A stretch of DNA of 64,000 nucleotides. It comes from an uncultured Ruminococcus sp. Lineage in GTDB: Bacteria; Bacillota; Clostridia; Oscillospirales; Ruminococcaceae. Where the stretch lies: positions 1-64,000 of the forward strand of contig CAMWYX010000008.1 in the NCBI GenBank assembly GCA_947178575.1. Direction: 5' to 3'. The position numbers and the translations under genes were made by a program. Under the pieces are notes generated by a model that was given only the letters and a program-made list of their open reading frames with translations, was not told the origin of the DNA and made no database searches. Position 1 is the first letter of the stretch. Each line of letters begins with the position of its first letter. Below are positions 37,189-45,577 of this stretch, piece by piece.

Positions 37189-37883
37189 TTAATCTGCTCC
37201 TTTGATTTTCTTTCATTTATTTTTTCTGCCTGAACTTTTTGCAGATAAGAGACTTCAAGTTCGTCTGCCGTAACAAATTCCTGATGAAGTGCACCGAGAC
37301 ATACTCCTGAAGCACTCTGCAAACGTCCCTGCGGAGGTGCTATTATAAACATCGGGGAGCGGTAATCACTGAAAAAGTCTGACGCTCCGTCTCCGCACAG
37401 CATAACTTCCGTGCCGTTGAATGCAAGAAACTCGGCGAGTTCATCACGGCTTATCAGCTTTTCCGGCATAAGTACATCAAGTTCATAGCAATTGCTTTTA
37501 TATACTGCCGTATAAACAAGATTCGCACGGGCTTTCATCACGGAACATATAGTTCCCTGATACGAAATATTATTATATGCAAGTCCGGCGAGTGTCGAAA
37601 CCCCACAGCATTTGCAGTCAAGAGCAAAACTCATAGCCTTTGCGGCTGCGATTCCTATTCTTAGTCCGGTATAGCTTCCCGGCCCTTTCGCCACGGCTAT
37701 ACAGTTAATATCGTGAACTGATTTTCCGGTCTGTTCCAGAAGTTCTTTCACCATAGGCATAATCACCTGTGAATGGGTTTTCTCTGTATAGACCCTTTTT
37801 TCGCCGAGGAAAACCTCGGTATCCGCATCGAGAAGCGATACCGAAGCAGTTCTGCCCGATGTATCAATTCCAATCAGAAGCAA
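37185..37883 (-). CDS. tsaB: tRNA t6A synthesis protein TsaB
   Basis: 232 aa. Partner of TsaD and TsaE in making the N6-threonylcarbamoyl modification of ANN-decoding tRNAs. ASKHA-fold motifs are visible: LLIGIDTSGRTASVSL at the N-terminus and AVAKGPGSYTGLRIGIAAAK in the middle. Overlaps tsaE by 20 nt and rpiB by 4 nt. TsaD is not in the window. Confidence 0.93.
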   Translation of the reverse strand: MLLIGIDTSGRTASVSLLDADTEVFLGEKRVYTEKTHSQVIMPMVKELLEQTGKSVHDINCIAVAKGPGSYTGLRIGIAAAKAMSFALDCKCCGVSTLAGLAYNNISYQGTICSVMKARANLVYTAVYKSNCYELDVLMPEKLISRDELAEFLAFNGTEVMLCGDGASDFFSDYRSPMFIIAPPQGRLQSASGVCLGALHQEFVTADELEVSYLQKVQAEKINERKSKEQIK

Positions 37884-38304
37884 ATCGTCCGCCCTCCTCT
37901 ATGATTATCTCACGTTCGTTCAAGCCGAGCGTATTTATTTTGATACGTATAACGTTTCCGGAAAGAAACTCCGATATATTCTCCGACCATTCTATAACCG
38001 CTATATTATGCTCGAAATCGTAGTCCCAGAATCCGGAAGATTCGAGTTCCTCCTCGGTCTGTATTCTGTACATATCAAAATGATATATATTTATGTTTCT
38101 TCCGGAATACTCATTAACGAGGGTAAACGTCGGGGAACTGACATCATCTTCAAGTCCGAGACCGACCGCAAGACCACGTGTGAACGTGGTTTTTCCTGCT
38201 CCGAGACCACCCGTATATGCTATAATGTCGCCGGCTTTAAGCAGCCTGCCGAGTTTTTCGGCAATCTGCATTGTTTCTTCTGCTGATTTTGTAACTACTC
38301 TCAT
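37864..38304 (-). CDS. tsaE: tRNA t6A synthesis ATPase TsaE
   Basis: 146 aa. Small P-loop ATPase of t6A synthesis. Walker A is GGLGAGKTTFTRGLA; SSPTFTLVNEY and HFDMYRI are typical, with VIEWSENI later. Start ATG lies 2 nt after the fhs stop, so translation is probably coupled. Confidence 0.95.
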   Translation of the reverse strand: MRVVTKSAEETMQIAEKLGRLLKAGDIIAYTGGLGAGKTTFTRGLAVGLGLEDDVSSPTFTLVNEYSGRNINIYHFDMYRIQTEEELESSGFWDYDFEHNIAVIEWSENISEFLSGNVIRIKINTLGLNEREIIIEEGGRFASDWN

Positions 38305-38306
38305 AA

Positions 38307-39977
38307 TCAGAACAATCCCGTAATATTGCCGTTGTCGTCGCAGTCTATATTCAATGCCGACGGAGCTTTCGGGAGACCGGGCATTGTGAGTATATCACCG
38401 GTATATATTACAACAAATCCTGCTCCGGCGGAAACTCTTGCATCACGTACAGTGATATTGAATCCCTCCGGTTTTCCGAGAAGAGACGGGTCGTCCGAAA
38501 GAGAATACTGAGTCTTTGCAACACACACCGGAAGATTTCCGAAACCGATACTTTCAATTTCCTTTATTGCCTTTTCTGCCTGAGTAGTATATATTACTCC
38601 GTCCGCACGGTAGATTTCACGGGCAAGCGTTTCTATTTTTTCTTTTATAGTGATTTCTGTTCTGTAAAGAGGGCGGAAATCGCTGTTACAGAGTTCAACC
38701 GTACTGCAAACCTTTTCGGCGAGGTCTGTTCCTCCCTCGCCACCCTTTGCGAACACTTCGCACATGGAAACTTCCACGCCCATTTCATTACAGAAATTAC
38801 GCACGAAATCGAGTTCGGAATCTGTATCGGTATGGAAACGATTAATCGCCACCACAACCGGAACATGGAACTTGTGCATATTCTCAATATGAGCCTGAAG
38901 ATTCACGATACCTCTTTCCAGTGCCGGAATATTTTCTTCTGCAAGTTCATTTTTCGGAACTCCGCCGTTGTATTTCAACGCACGCACTGTAGCTACAAGA
39001 ACTACACACGCCGGAGTCAGTCCGCCGTATCTGCATTTTATATCAAAAAACTTTTCAGCTCCAAGGTCAGAACCGAATCCGGCTTCTGTTATACAGTAAT
39101 CGCCGAGCTTAAGAGCAAGTTTTGTGGCACGTACCGAATTACAGCCGTGAGCGATATTTGCAAACGGCCCTCCGTGAATAAATGCCGGATTATTTTCAAT
39201 CGTCTGCACAAGATTAGGCTTGAGAGCATCTTTCAGAAGTGCAGTCATTGCACCTGTACAGCCGATTTCACGTGCGAATACCGGTTCACCGTCAAGATTA
39301 TACGCAACAAGAATATCACCAAGACGTTTTTTGAGATTGCCCAAATCAGTTGCAAGACAGAGAATCGCCATAATTTCGGAAGCAACAGTAATATTAAATC
39401 CGTCCTCACGTGGAACGCCGTTCATCTTTCCGCCAAGTCCGACTACAATATTCCGGAGTGCACGGTCATTCATATCCATACAGCGTTTGAAAAGTATGCG
39501 TCTCTGGTCGATACGAAGCTGATTTCCCTGCTGAATATGATTGTCAATCATTGCACAGAGAAGATTATTAGCCGACGTTATTGCGTGCATATCACCGGTA
39601 AAATGAAGATTTATATCCTCCATAGGAACAACCTGAGCATATCCTCCTCCTGCCGCACCTCCCTTGATTCCGAAAACAGGTCCGAGAGACGGTTCACGGA
39701 GTGCGAGGACAGCTTTTTTTCCGATTCTTCCCATAGCTTCCGCAAGTCCGACGCTAACGGTTGTCTTTCCCTCACCTGCCGGAGTGGGATTTACAGCGGT
39801 TACGAGTATAAGTTTTCCGTCCTTGTTGAAAGCCGTTTTTGAATACAGGATTTCCGAAACCTTTGCTTTATAGTGACCGTATGGTTCGAGATAATCCTCA
39901 CTTATGCCGAGTTCTCCGGCAATTTCTTCTATTTTTTTCATATGTGCATTTTTTGCGATTTCGATATCCGACAACAT
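38307..39977 (-). CDS. fhs: Formate-tetrahydrofolate ligase
   Basis: 556 aa. It makes 10-formyl-THF from formate, THF and ATP, feeding purine synthesis and acetogenic or C1 pathways. I chose ATG at 39977, with GGAGGT 8 nt upstream, rather than the longer frame to 40016. The ATP site is [32 protein letters not shown] and the [16 protein letters not shown] region are characteristic. First gene of the fhs-tsaE-tsaB-rpiB-upp operon. The leader of about 100 nt does not match the tetrahydrofolate riboswitch as I know it. Confidence 0.97.
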   Translation of the reverse strand: MLSDIEIAKNAHMKKIEEIAGELGISEDYLEPYGHYKAKVSEILYSKTAFNKDGKLILVTAVNPTPAGEGKTTVSVGLAEAMGRIGKKAVLALREPSLGPVFGIKGGAAGGGYAQVVPMEDINLHFTGDMHAITSANNLLCAMIDNHIQQGNQLRIDQRRILFKRCMDMNDRALRNIVVGLGGKMNGVPREDGFNITVASEIMAILCLATDLGNLKKRLGDILVAYNLDGEPVFAREIGCTGAMTALLKDALKPNLVQTIENNPAFIHGGPFANIAHGCNSVRATKLALKLGDYCITEAGFGSDLGAEKFFDIKCRYGGLTPACVVLVATVRALKYNGGVPKNELAEENIPALERGIVNLQAHIENMHKFHVPVVVAINRFHTDTDSELDFVRNFCNEMGVEVSMCEVFAKGGEGGTDLAEKVCSTVELCNSDFRPLYRTEITIKEKIETLAREIYRADGVIYTTQAEKAIKEIESIGFGNLPVCVAKTQYSLSDDPSLLGKPEGFNITVRDARVSAGAGFVVIYTGDILTMPGLPKAPSALNIDCDDNGNITGLF

Positions 39978-40083
39978 ATAGAAATACCTCCATAATTCGG
40001 GGATTATCCGGCACAATCAATAACATATTATTCAATCAAATAATTAAAAATCAGACCGGTATATCATTTTGACTTTTTGATTA

Positions 40084-40112
40084 TTATACCATATTTTATT
40101 TCAGATTGCAAT
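40084..40112 (-). promoter_or_regulatory. Sigma-A promoter of the fhs operon
   Basis: On the minus strand, TTGCAA (40107-40112), 17-bp spacer and TATAAT (40084-40089). Confidence 0.8.
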
Positions 40113-40152
40113 AGCAAATTACAAATATGCTTCCGAATCTGTCAGAAATGTG

Positions 40153-40190
40153 ACATCCTCCCCCGCCTATAGAGGCGGGGGGTTTCTTGC
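40153..40190. mobile_element. Solo IS200/IS605-type end hairpin
   Basis: ACATCCT, then CCCCCGCC (40160-40167) paired with GGCGGGGG across TATAGA, then TTTCTTGCTGG. This is the conserved hairpin found at an end of many IS200/IS605 elements. No transposase is nearby. It could also act as a terminator on the plus strand, as T-rich sequence follows. Confidence 0.5.
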
Positions 40191-40255
40191 TGGAAGAGGA
40201 TAAATAATGCTTTTACTGAAAGATTATATCATTATTTGTATATTTTGTCAAGGGG

Positions 40256-40284
40256 TTGCAATTTTATAAAAAATGATGTATAAT
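40256..40284 (+). promoter_or_regulatory. Promoter of the MATE transporter gene
   Basis: TTGCAA (40256-40261), 17-bp spacer and TATAAT (40279-40284), just before the AAGGAG ribosome-binding site. Confidence 0.8.
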
Positions 40285-40322
40285 AATGTAGAAACAATAA
40301 AAAGAAAAGGAGTTTTTAAATC

Positions 40323-41699
40323 ATGGAAGAAAAAGAACAATCAAATTCCCTTGCCACGGAACCCGTCTCAAGACTTATGGTCAGATTTGCAGTGCCGAGC
40401 ATTATCGGTATGCTTGTAAGTGCGCTGTACAATATTGTAGACCAGCTGTTTATCGGTCAGGGAGTCGGTACGGACGGCAATGCTGCCACAAATGTTGCTT
40501 TTCCGTTCTCGACGCTTTGTATAGCCGTTGCACTTCTGCTGGGAATAGGAGGTGCTTCGTGCTTCAATCTGACAATGGGACGGGGCGACACCAAACGTGC
40601 CGGATATTTCGCCGGAAATGCATTCACTATGCTGATTATCAGCGGAATTTTCATAAGTGCCATAACTTTCGCATTTCTTACTCCCCTGCTGAAACTTTTC
40701 GGTTCACCCGATGATATTCTGCCATATGCAAAGGATTATGTATTTGTATCTGCGTTCGGATTTCCGTTCCTGATACTTACCACCGGCGGAGGTCATATAA
40801 TAAGAGCCGACGGAAGTCCTCAGATGACAATGGCGTGCAATCTCACCGGAGCATTAATAAACACCGCACTTGATGCTCTTTTTGTTCTCGTGTTTGACTG
40901 GGGAATGAAAGGTGCGGCTCTTGCAACTGTAATAGGACAGGTTGTATCTTCGGTTATAGTAATCGTATACATACGGAAATTCAAAACAGTAAAACTTACC
41001 GCAGAACATTTCAGACCTCAGTGGAAAACAATACAGCGTATATCATCAATAGGAATGGCATCATGTTTCAATCAGCTTGCAATTATGATAGTTCAGATAG
41101 TCCTCAACAATTCGCTTAAACACTACGGTGCATTGTCGGAATACGGCGACAGCGAACCTATTGCAGTTGCCGGAATCATAATGAAAGTAAATATGATTGT
41201 ATTTTCTGTTGTAATCGGTCTTGCTCAGGGAACTCAGCCGATACAAAGCTATAACTACGGAGCTAAAAACTACGGCAGAGTAAAACAGTCGTATAATCTC
41301 GCCCTGACAACAAGTGCCGTGATTTCGGTAATTGCATTCATATGCTTCCAGTCTTTCCCACGTCAGATACTTTCAATGTTCGGAACAGGTACGGAAACAT
41401 ATTTCAGTTTCGGAATAAAATTCTTCCGGATATTCCTGTTCTTCACGTGGCTTAACTGTATTCAGCCGATTTCCTCGACATTCTTCACATCAATCGGAAA
41501 ACCTATAAAAGGCATATTCCTGTCGCTTACAAGACAGATACTGTTTTTTATACCGATTCTGATTGTTCTGCCGTTATTCTTCGGAATTGACGGAATAGTC
41601 TACACCGGCTGTATCGCCGACCTGCTTTCAGCGGTAGTCGCAATATTCATGACGGTTTTCGAGTTCAGAAATATGAAACAGCTTGACAATATGAAATAA
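40323..41699 (+). CDS. MATE family efflux transporter
   Basis: 458 aa, 12 predicted membrane helices in two similar halves. The first helix pattern (RFAVPSIIGMLVSALYNIVDQLFIGQGVG) and QGTQPIQSYNYGAKNYGRV in the second half are typical of the NorM/DinF-like MATE branch of Bacillota. Members export cationic compounds or drugs with sodium or proton antiport; the substrate here is unknown. The start has AAGGAG at a good distance. Its last codons overlap the promoter for the next two genes. Confidence 0.92.
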   Translation: MEEKEQSNSLATEPVSRLMVRFAVPSIIGMLVSALYNIVDQLFIGQGVGTDGNAATNVAFPFSTLCIAVALLLGIGGASCFNLTMGRGDTKRAGYFAGNAFTMLIISGIFISAITFAFLTPLLKLFGSPDDILPYAKDYVFVSAFGFPFLILTTGGGHIIRADGSPQMTMACNLTGALINTALDALFVLVFDWGMKGAALATVIGQVVSSVIVIVYIRKFKTVKLTAEHFRPQWKTIQRISSIGMASCFNQLAIMIVQIVLNNSLKHYGALSEYGDSEPIAVAGIIMKVNMIVFSVVIGLAQGTQPIQSYNYGAKNYGRVKQSYNLALTTSAVISVIAFICFQSFPRQILSMFGTGTETYFSFGIKFFRIFLFFTWLNCIQPISSTFFTSIGKPIKGIFLSLTRQILFFIPILIVLPLFFGIDGIVYTGCIADLLSAVVAIFMTVFEFRNMKQLDNMK

Positions 41700-41711
41700 A
41701 CATGATATAAT
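41683..41711 (+). promoter_or_regulatory. Promoter of mtnN and the dockerin gene, inside the MATE 3' end
   Basis: TTGACA (41683-41688) lies in the last codons of the MATE gene, with a 17-bp spacer and TATAAT at 41706-41711. This is perfect consensus and close to the next start at 41744. Confidence 0.8.
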
Positions 41712-41743
41712 TATTACATCAATACGAAAGGACTTTTCAGAAT

Positions 41744-42427
41744 ATGAAAACTATTGGAATCATCGGTGCAATGCCGTCAGAACTAAAAGATATACGCCTG
41801 ACCCTCGGAACTGCCGGAATAAAAAATATATCCGGATTTGATTTCTATGAAAATATGTACCACGGAAACCGTATCATAAACGTCTGCTGTGGAATAGCAA
41901 AAGTGAACGCTGCTCTCTGCACTCAGGTGCTTATAGATAATTTCAATCCGGATTGTATTATAAATACCGGAGTTGCCGGAGGTATGGACAGCATTGTCAA
42001 GGTATGCGATGTGGTTGTATCTACTGAGGTTATGCCTCATGACCTTGATTTGCATTTCCTTAACGACTATCCGCCGTACTGCGGAATCTTCAAAGCAGAC
42101 GACAAACTCATCAAAAACGCCGTAAACGTATGCAGTGATATGGGTGTTAATTCGTTCTGCGGACGTATTGTATCGGGAGAAGCGTTTGTGTCTGATAACT
42201 GTCTGAAAGCAGAAATCAAAGAGAAATTCAATCCGTATGCCGTCGATATGGAAAGTGCTGCAGTAGGTCATGCGTGCTATCTTAACAAAACCCCGTTCGT
42301 GAGCGTCCGCTGTATATCCGACAATGCCGACGATGACGGTGCTATGTCCTTTGACGAATTTGAAAAAATCGCTGCAAAACGTGTGGCGGAAATCGTACTT
42401 AAAATGACAGATAATATCAAGGAGTGA
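41744..42427 (+). CDS. mtnN: 5'-methylthioadenosine/S-adenosylhomocysteine nucleosidase
   Basis: 227 aa. It cleaves MTA and SAH to adenine plus the thioribose, recycling methyl-cycle products. GIIGAMPSELKDI at the N-terminus, NTGVAGGMDS in the middle and VDMESAAVGHACYL, with the ribose-binding Met-Glu, followed by VRCISDNADDD, are diagnostic. The length is normal. The stop overlaps the Shine-Dalgarno region of the dockerin gene, so those two are translationally linked. Confidence 0.93.
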   Translation: MKTIGIIGAMPSELKDIRLTLGTAGIKNISGFDFYENMYHGNRIINVCCGIAKVNAALCTQVLIDNFNPDCIINTGVAGGMDSIVKVCDVVVSTEVMPHDLDLHFLNDYPPYCGIFKADDKLIKNAVNVCSDMGVNSFCGRIVSGEAFVSDNCLKAEIKEKFNPYAVDMESAAVGHACYLNKTPFVSVRCISDNADDDGAMSFDEFEKIAAKRVAEIVLKMTDNIKE

Positions 42428-42432
42428 ACAAC

Positions 42433-43338
42433 ATGAAAAAAACAATATCATTGATTTCATCAGCAGTATTGCTGTACACAGCTGTATCTTCTCCGGTGGT
42501 AATAAATTCATACGCCGAAGATTATATCCCGCTCGTGTACATGAGAACACATGAAAATTCCGCCGTGACAATCGAACCGGACGGAACAGCAGTAATCGAC
42601 AGAAACGCAATCACCGACGGATTCACCCTTACGGCAGATATATTTATCCGTGATGATTCAAAAAAATGCTGGTTTGTTTCCCCGAAATGGAAGTGCAGGA
42701 GCGAATATATAAAACTCAATAATATAGTTGTTCCCGAACCTCACGCATACACCGAAAAAGACGGTCAGAACCGCACCGGAACATCATTCAGCATAAAGGA
42801 AAATATTAACGTTGCTACGTACACGTGCAAGGTAACTGATTTGTACGACCGTTCCGAAATGATACCCTACGGCGAAAATACCGACGACTATCCCCTTGTT
42901 ACTTTCGATATGACAATATCGCCCGATATTCCGGACGGTACGTATGAAATCTACTTTCTTTCGGAAGTGGAAGACGCCGGAATAAACAAGGAATCTGAAA
43001 TCGCTATGCGAAATGATTCACAGTACGACGGACTTCCGGAAATGGAAAGCCTGTTCATACGTATCGGAGAAAATTCCCTGCAAAAAGGCGATATAGGCGG
43101 TGACGGAAAAATAGACGCTACAGATGCTACAGACGTACTTGTGGAATATTCACGGCTTTCAACCAACCAGCCCAGCGGATTCACAGCCGAACAGACATAC
43201 GCCGCCGATATTGACAACGACGGCAAAATCGATTCGTCAGATGCTTCATTCATTCTTACCTATTATGCGTATCTGTCCACAAAAGGCGACGGCGAAACTA
43301 TTCCCATAGAGGAATACATCAAAAATAACAATTCTTAA
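42433..43338 (+). CDS. Secreted dockerin protein
   Basis: 301 aa. I chose ATG at 42433, 8 nt after AAGGAG; an in-frame GTG at 42424 overlaps the upstream stop. The signal peptide MKKTISLISSAVLLYTAVSS is followed by a domain of about 190 residues, predicted beta, with PDIPDGTYEIYFLS, resembling the middle domain of the two lipoproteins at 30996 and 32447. The C-terminal type I dockerin has two calcium loops, GDIGGDGKIDATDATDVLVE and ADIDNDGKIDSSDASFILTY. It should bind a cohesin-bearing scaffold. No catalytic domain is recognisable. Linkage to mtnN is unexpected. The TAA shares bases with the convergent regulator's stop. Confidence 0.88.
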   Translation: MKKTISLISSAVLLYTAVSSPVVINSYAEDYIPLVYMRTHENSAVTIEPDGTAVIDRNAITDGFTLTADIFIRDDSKKCWFVSPKWKCRSEYIKLNNIVVPEPHAYTEKDGQNRTGTSFSIKENINVATYTCKVTDLYDRSEMIPYGENTDDYPLVTFDMTISPDIPDGTYEIYFLSEVEDAGINKESEIAMRNDSQYDGLPEMESLFIRIGENSLQKGDIGGDGKIDATDATDVLVEYSRLSTNQPSGFTAEQTYAADIDNDGKIDSSDASFILTYYAYLSTKGDGETIPIEEYIKNNNS

Positions 43339-43961
43339 ACGATATTGTTTTTCAGTGCAAATACCGCCAGCTGGGTTCTGTCTTTCAGATTGAATTTTTC
43401 GAGAAGCCGGGATATTCCGTTTCTTACTGTTCCCTCTGCAAGATAAAGCTCACTGGCAATTTGTCTGTTGTCGTATCCGTCGCATATAAGACGGAGGAAA
43501 TCAACTTCACGGGGTGTCAAATCATAATTTTTCGGAGACGGTTTCAATGCCGTCTCTTTTTTTATCGAACGGAAAACATTATCGCAGAACACATTTATTC
43601 CGCCCGATACCGCACGTATTGAATTTATTATCTGACTGCTGTCCATTTCTTTGAGTATATAGCCGTCCGCACCGCCTGCAAGTGCTGAATTTACTGTCTC
43701 TTTGTCGTCAAAGGTGGTAAGCACAAGAACTTTTATTCCGTCAAGTTTTTCCTTTATCTGATGAGTGCCGTAGCTTCCGTCAAAATCGGGCATACGCATA
43801 TCCATGAGAACAACGTCGGGACGCATACGCACAGACATTTCAAATGCTTCTTTTCCGTCGGAAGCCTCGCCGATAACCTGTATATCATCACAGCCGGAAA
43901 GAACCGCTTTTATTCCGGCTCTGATTATTGCTATATCATCGGCTATCAGAACTTTTATCAT
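43335..43961 (-). CDS. NarL/LuxR-type response regulator
   Basis: 208 aa. The receiver domain (1-120) has the acidic pair in VLIADDI, phosphoacceptor Asp54 (VVLMDMRMPDFDG) and a Lys in GYILKEMDSS. The C-terminal LuxR-type helix-turn-helix has LTPREVDFLRLICDGYDNRQ and LAEGTVRNGISRLLEKF. It is paired with the histidine kinase encoded just upstream, with 62 nt between them. That gap contains a strong hairpin (43983-44015) without a T tract. Confidence 0.93.
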   Translation of the reverse strand: MIKVLIADDIAIIRAGIKAVLSGCDDIQVIGEASDGKEAFEMSVRMRPDVVLMDMRMPDFDGSYGTHQIKEKLDGIKVLVLTTFDDKETVNSALAGGADGYILKEMDSSQIINSIRAVSGGINVFCDNVFRSIKKETALKPSPKNYDLTPREVDFLRLICDGYDNRQIASELYLAEGTVRNGISRLLEKFNLKDRTQLAVFALKNNIV

Positions 43962-43982
43962 ATTTCTACCTCCATGTAATCA

Positions 43983-44015
43983 AAGAACTGTGCGGAAACT
44001 GCACAGCTCTTTGAT
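43983..44015. other. Intercistronic hairpin between kinase and regulator genes
   Basis: CAAAGAACTGTGC pairs with GCACAGCTCTTTG around a short loop. No T run follows on the minus strand, so it is more likely an mRNA-stability element or protein-binding inverted repeat than a terminator. Confidence 0.5.
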
Positions 44016-44023
44016 AATAAAAT

Positions 44024-45574
44024 TTAATTATTTACTCTCAGCTTGATGATGGTGCTGAATCCATCGCCCTCCGATGATGAAAATTTAACTGTTCCGCCGA
44101 TTTTCTCTATACGTTGACGTATTCCGGACAATCCTTCACGCTCGTTTATTTTTTCACAACCTCTGCCATTGTCGAAAATATAGAGTTCAAGGCGTTCGTC
44201 AAGGAATTTCAGAATAATATCAATTCTGTCTGCTCCGGAATACCGCATGGAATTTGTTACGGTTTCTTTTACGGTGTCATATATTTCACGTATGCAGAAC
44301 GAATATCTTTCATCTTCTTTTCCCTGCACACAGATTTCTGTTTTTATATTGCGTACAGCTGTTGTGACGGTTTCAACTGCTTTCGTAACGGAAGTCATAA
44401 AGCTGTCATCACGAAGATTATTTATGGAGCATCTCAGCTGTGTTATTCCTCCACGTGAAAGACCGTCTATTTCCGAGGAATAGTCGTGTATGCGGTCAAT
44501 ATCGTTTTCAGTTCCGATAATTTTCGCAATAGAGCTTATCATTGTGAATGTATGACCTGCCGAATCGTGAATTTCCTGAGCTATTCTGTTTCGTTCCTGT
44601 TCCAGAAAGAGTTTTTTTCCGGCATTAAGAAGCTCATAGTATTCGCTCACGTCCGTGATTATGAGTATACTGGCGATAAACGCTCCCTTTTTATTGACAC
44701 ACCGGCTTTTTTTAAGATTATAATTTATTCCGTTCATGACAAATTCGGCGGAATCACTGTCGTTTTCAACGGAAATTCTTTTGTAGAGTTCCTCCATATC
44801 CGGCGAATCCGATACAGGAAGAATTTTTTCGGCGGATTTGTTTATGTAAGTCATATGATTTTCAGAATCAAACACCGCAACTGCCGAAGAAATATTATTT
44901 ATAGTATCACGTATGGCTATTCTGTTTATATTCAGCAGACCATAACGGCGTATGGCAATAAGAATCATGATTACCGAAAAAGCAAAGAAAAGCGGTGTGA
45001 GTTCAATTTCGGCGTGGATTATTCCGGTGACTGTGAGAGTGTTTACAACCAAAGGAACTGCCGTGGCAAGAGTAAGCAGAATCGCCTGACTTATTGTTTT
45101 CCTGCTCCGTATAAGAATCAAGGATATGCCTGCAATTATTAAAATATAAAATAAAATCTGGAACACATAGAAAAGTATGTTATACTTAATATTTTTTATT
45201 TCAAATTCCGCATAATACAGCCCGTGAAGCGGATTCGAGGCAATCACGCCGAACATCACAGCCGGAAGTATCGAAAGAACTATTGAAAAAATCCTGAAAT
45301 TTCCGGATATTCCGGAATATTCCGCCGAAAACATAAGCCATGACGGAGCAAATACACATATCCCGAGGTTGCCTATAAGATAGCTGATTAAAAGCTGTGT
45401 ATCCGTAACAGAAAAAAGTATCAGAAGCTGTGAAATTATCCACAGCACTATCGAAAGCTGACATATAATAAATAACCTTGTCATCATATTACTGTTGCCC
45501 TGACGAAGTATCCAGCCTACCGTGCCGAGCATTCCGATAAGTCCGAGAGTAAGAAAAACTGATGCCGTAATCAT
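44024..45574 (-). CDS. 7TM sensor histidine kinase (HisKA_3 type)
   Basis: 516 aa. Seven membrane helices fill residues about 1-220, resembling the histidine-kinase 7TM sensor module. A PAS-like domain (about 225-320, NNISSAVAVFDSENHMTYIN) comes next. The dimerisation segment QERNRIAQEIHDSAGHTF carries the phospho-His at about 336, typical of NarX/DesK-type kinases. The ATPase has NSMRYSGADRI and DNGRGCEKINEREGLSGI. The partner is the NarL-type regulator downstream. The stimulus is unknown. It starts 3 nt after the stop of the upstream polytopic membrane protein, so a sensory or functional link between them is likely. Confidence 0.92.
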   Translation of the reverse strand: MITASVFLTLGLIGMLGTVGWILRQGNSNMMTRLFIICQLSIVLWIISQLLILFSVTDTQLLISYLIGNLGICVFAPSWLMFSAEYSGISGNFRIFSIVLSILPAVMFGVIASNPLHGLYYAEFEIKNIKYNILFYVFQILFYILIIAGISLILIRSRKTISQAILLTLATAVPLVVNTLTVTGIIHAEIELTPLFFAFSVIMILIAIRRYGLLNINRIAIRDTINNISSAVAVFDSENHMTYINKSAEKILPVSDSPDMEELYKRISVENDSDSAEFVMNGINYNLKKSRCVNKKGAFIASILIITDVSEYYELLNAGKKLFLEQERNRIAQEIHDSAGHTFTMISSIAKIIGTENDIDRIHDYSSEIDGLSRGGITQLRCSINNLRDDSFMTSVTKAVETVTTAVRNIKTEICVQGKEDERYSFCIREIYDTVKETVTNSMRYSGADRIDIILKFLDERLELYIFDNGRGCEKINEREGLSGIRQRIEKIGGTVKFSSSEGDGFSTIIKLRVNN

Positions 45575-45577
45575 ACG

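Noticed and set aside
38832-39842. 336-codon plus-strand open frame opposite fhs
   Set aside because: fhs is an intact, conserved enzyme on the other strand. The antisense frame shows no domain, signal or ribosome-binding site.
39978-40083. Tetrahydrofolate riboswitch in the fhs leader
   Set aside because: The leader is AT-rich and lacks the conserved paired cores of THF riboswitches as I know them.
41783-42610. 275-codon minus-strand open frame opposite mtnN
   Set aside because: The sense-strand nucleosidase is complete with all motifs; the antisense frame has no recognisable feature.
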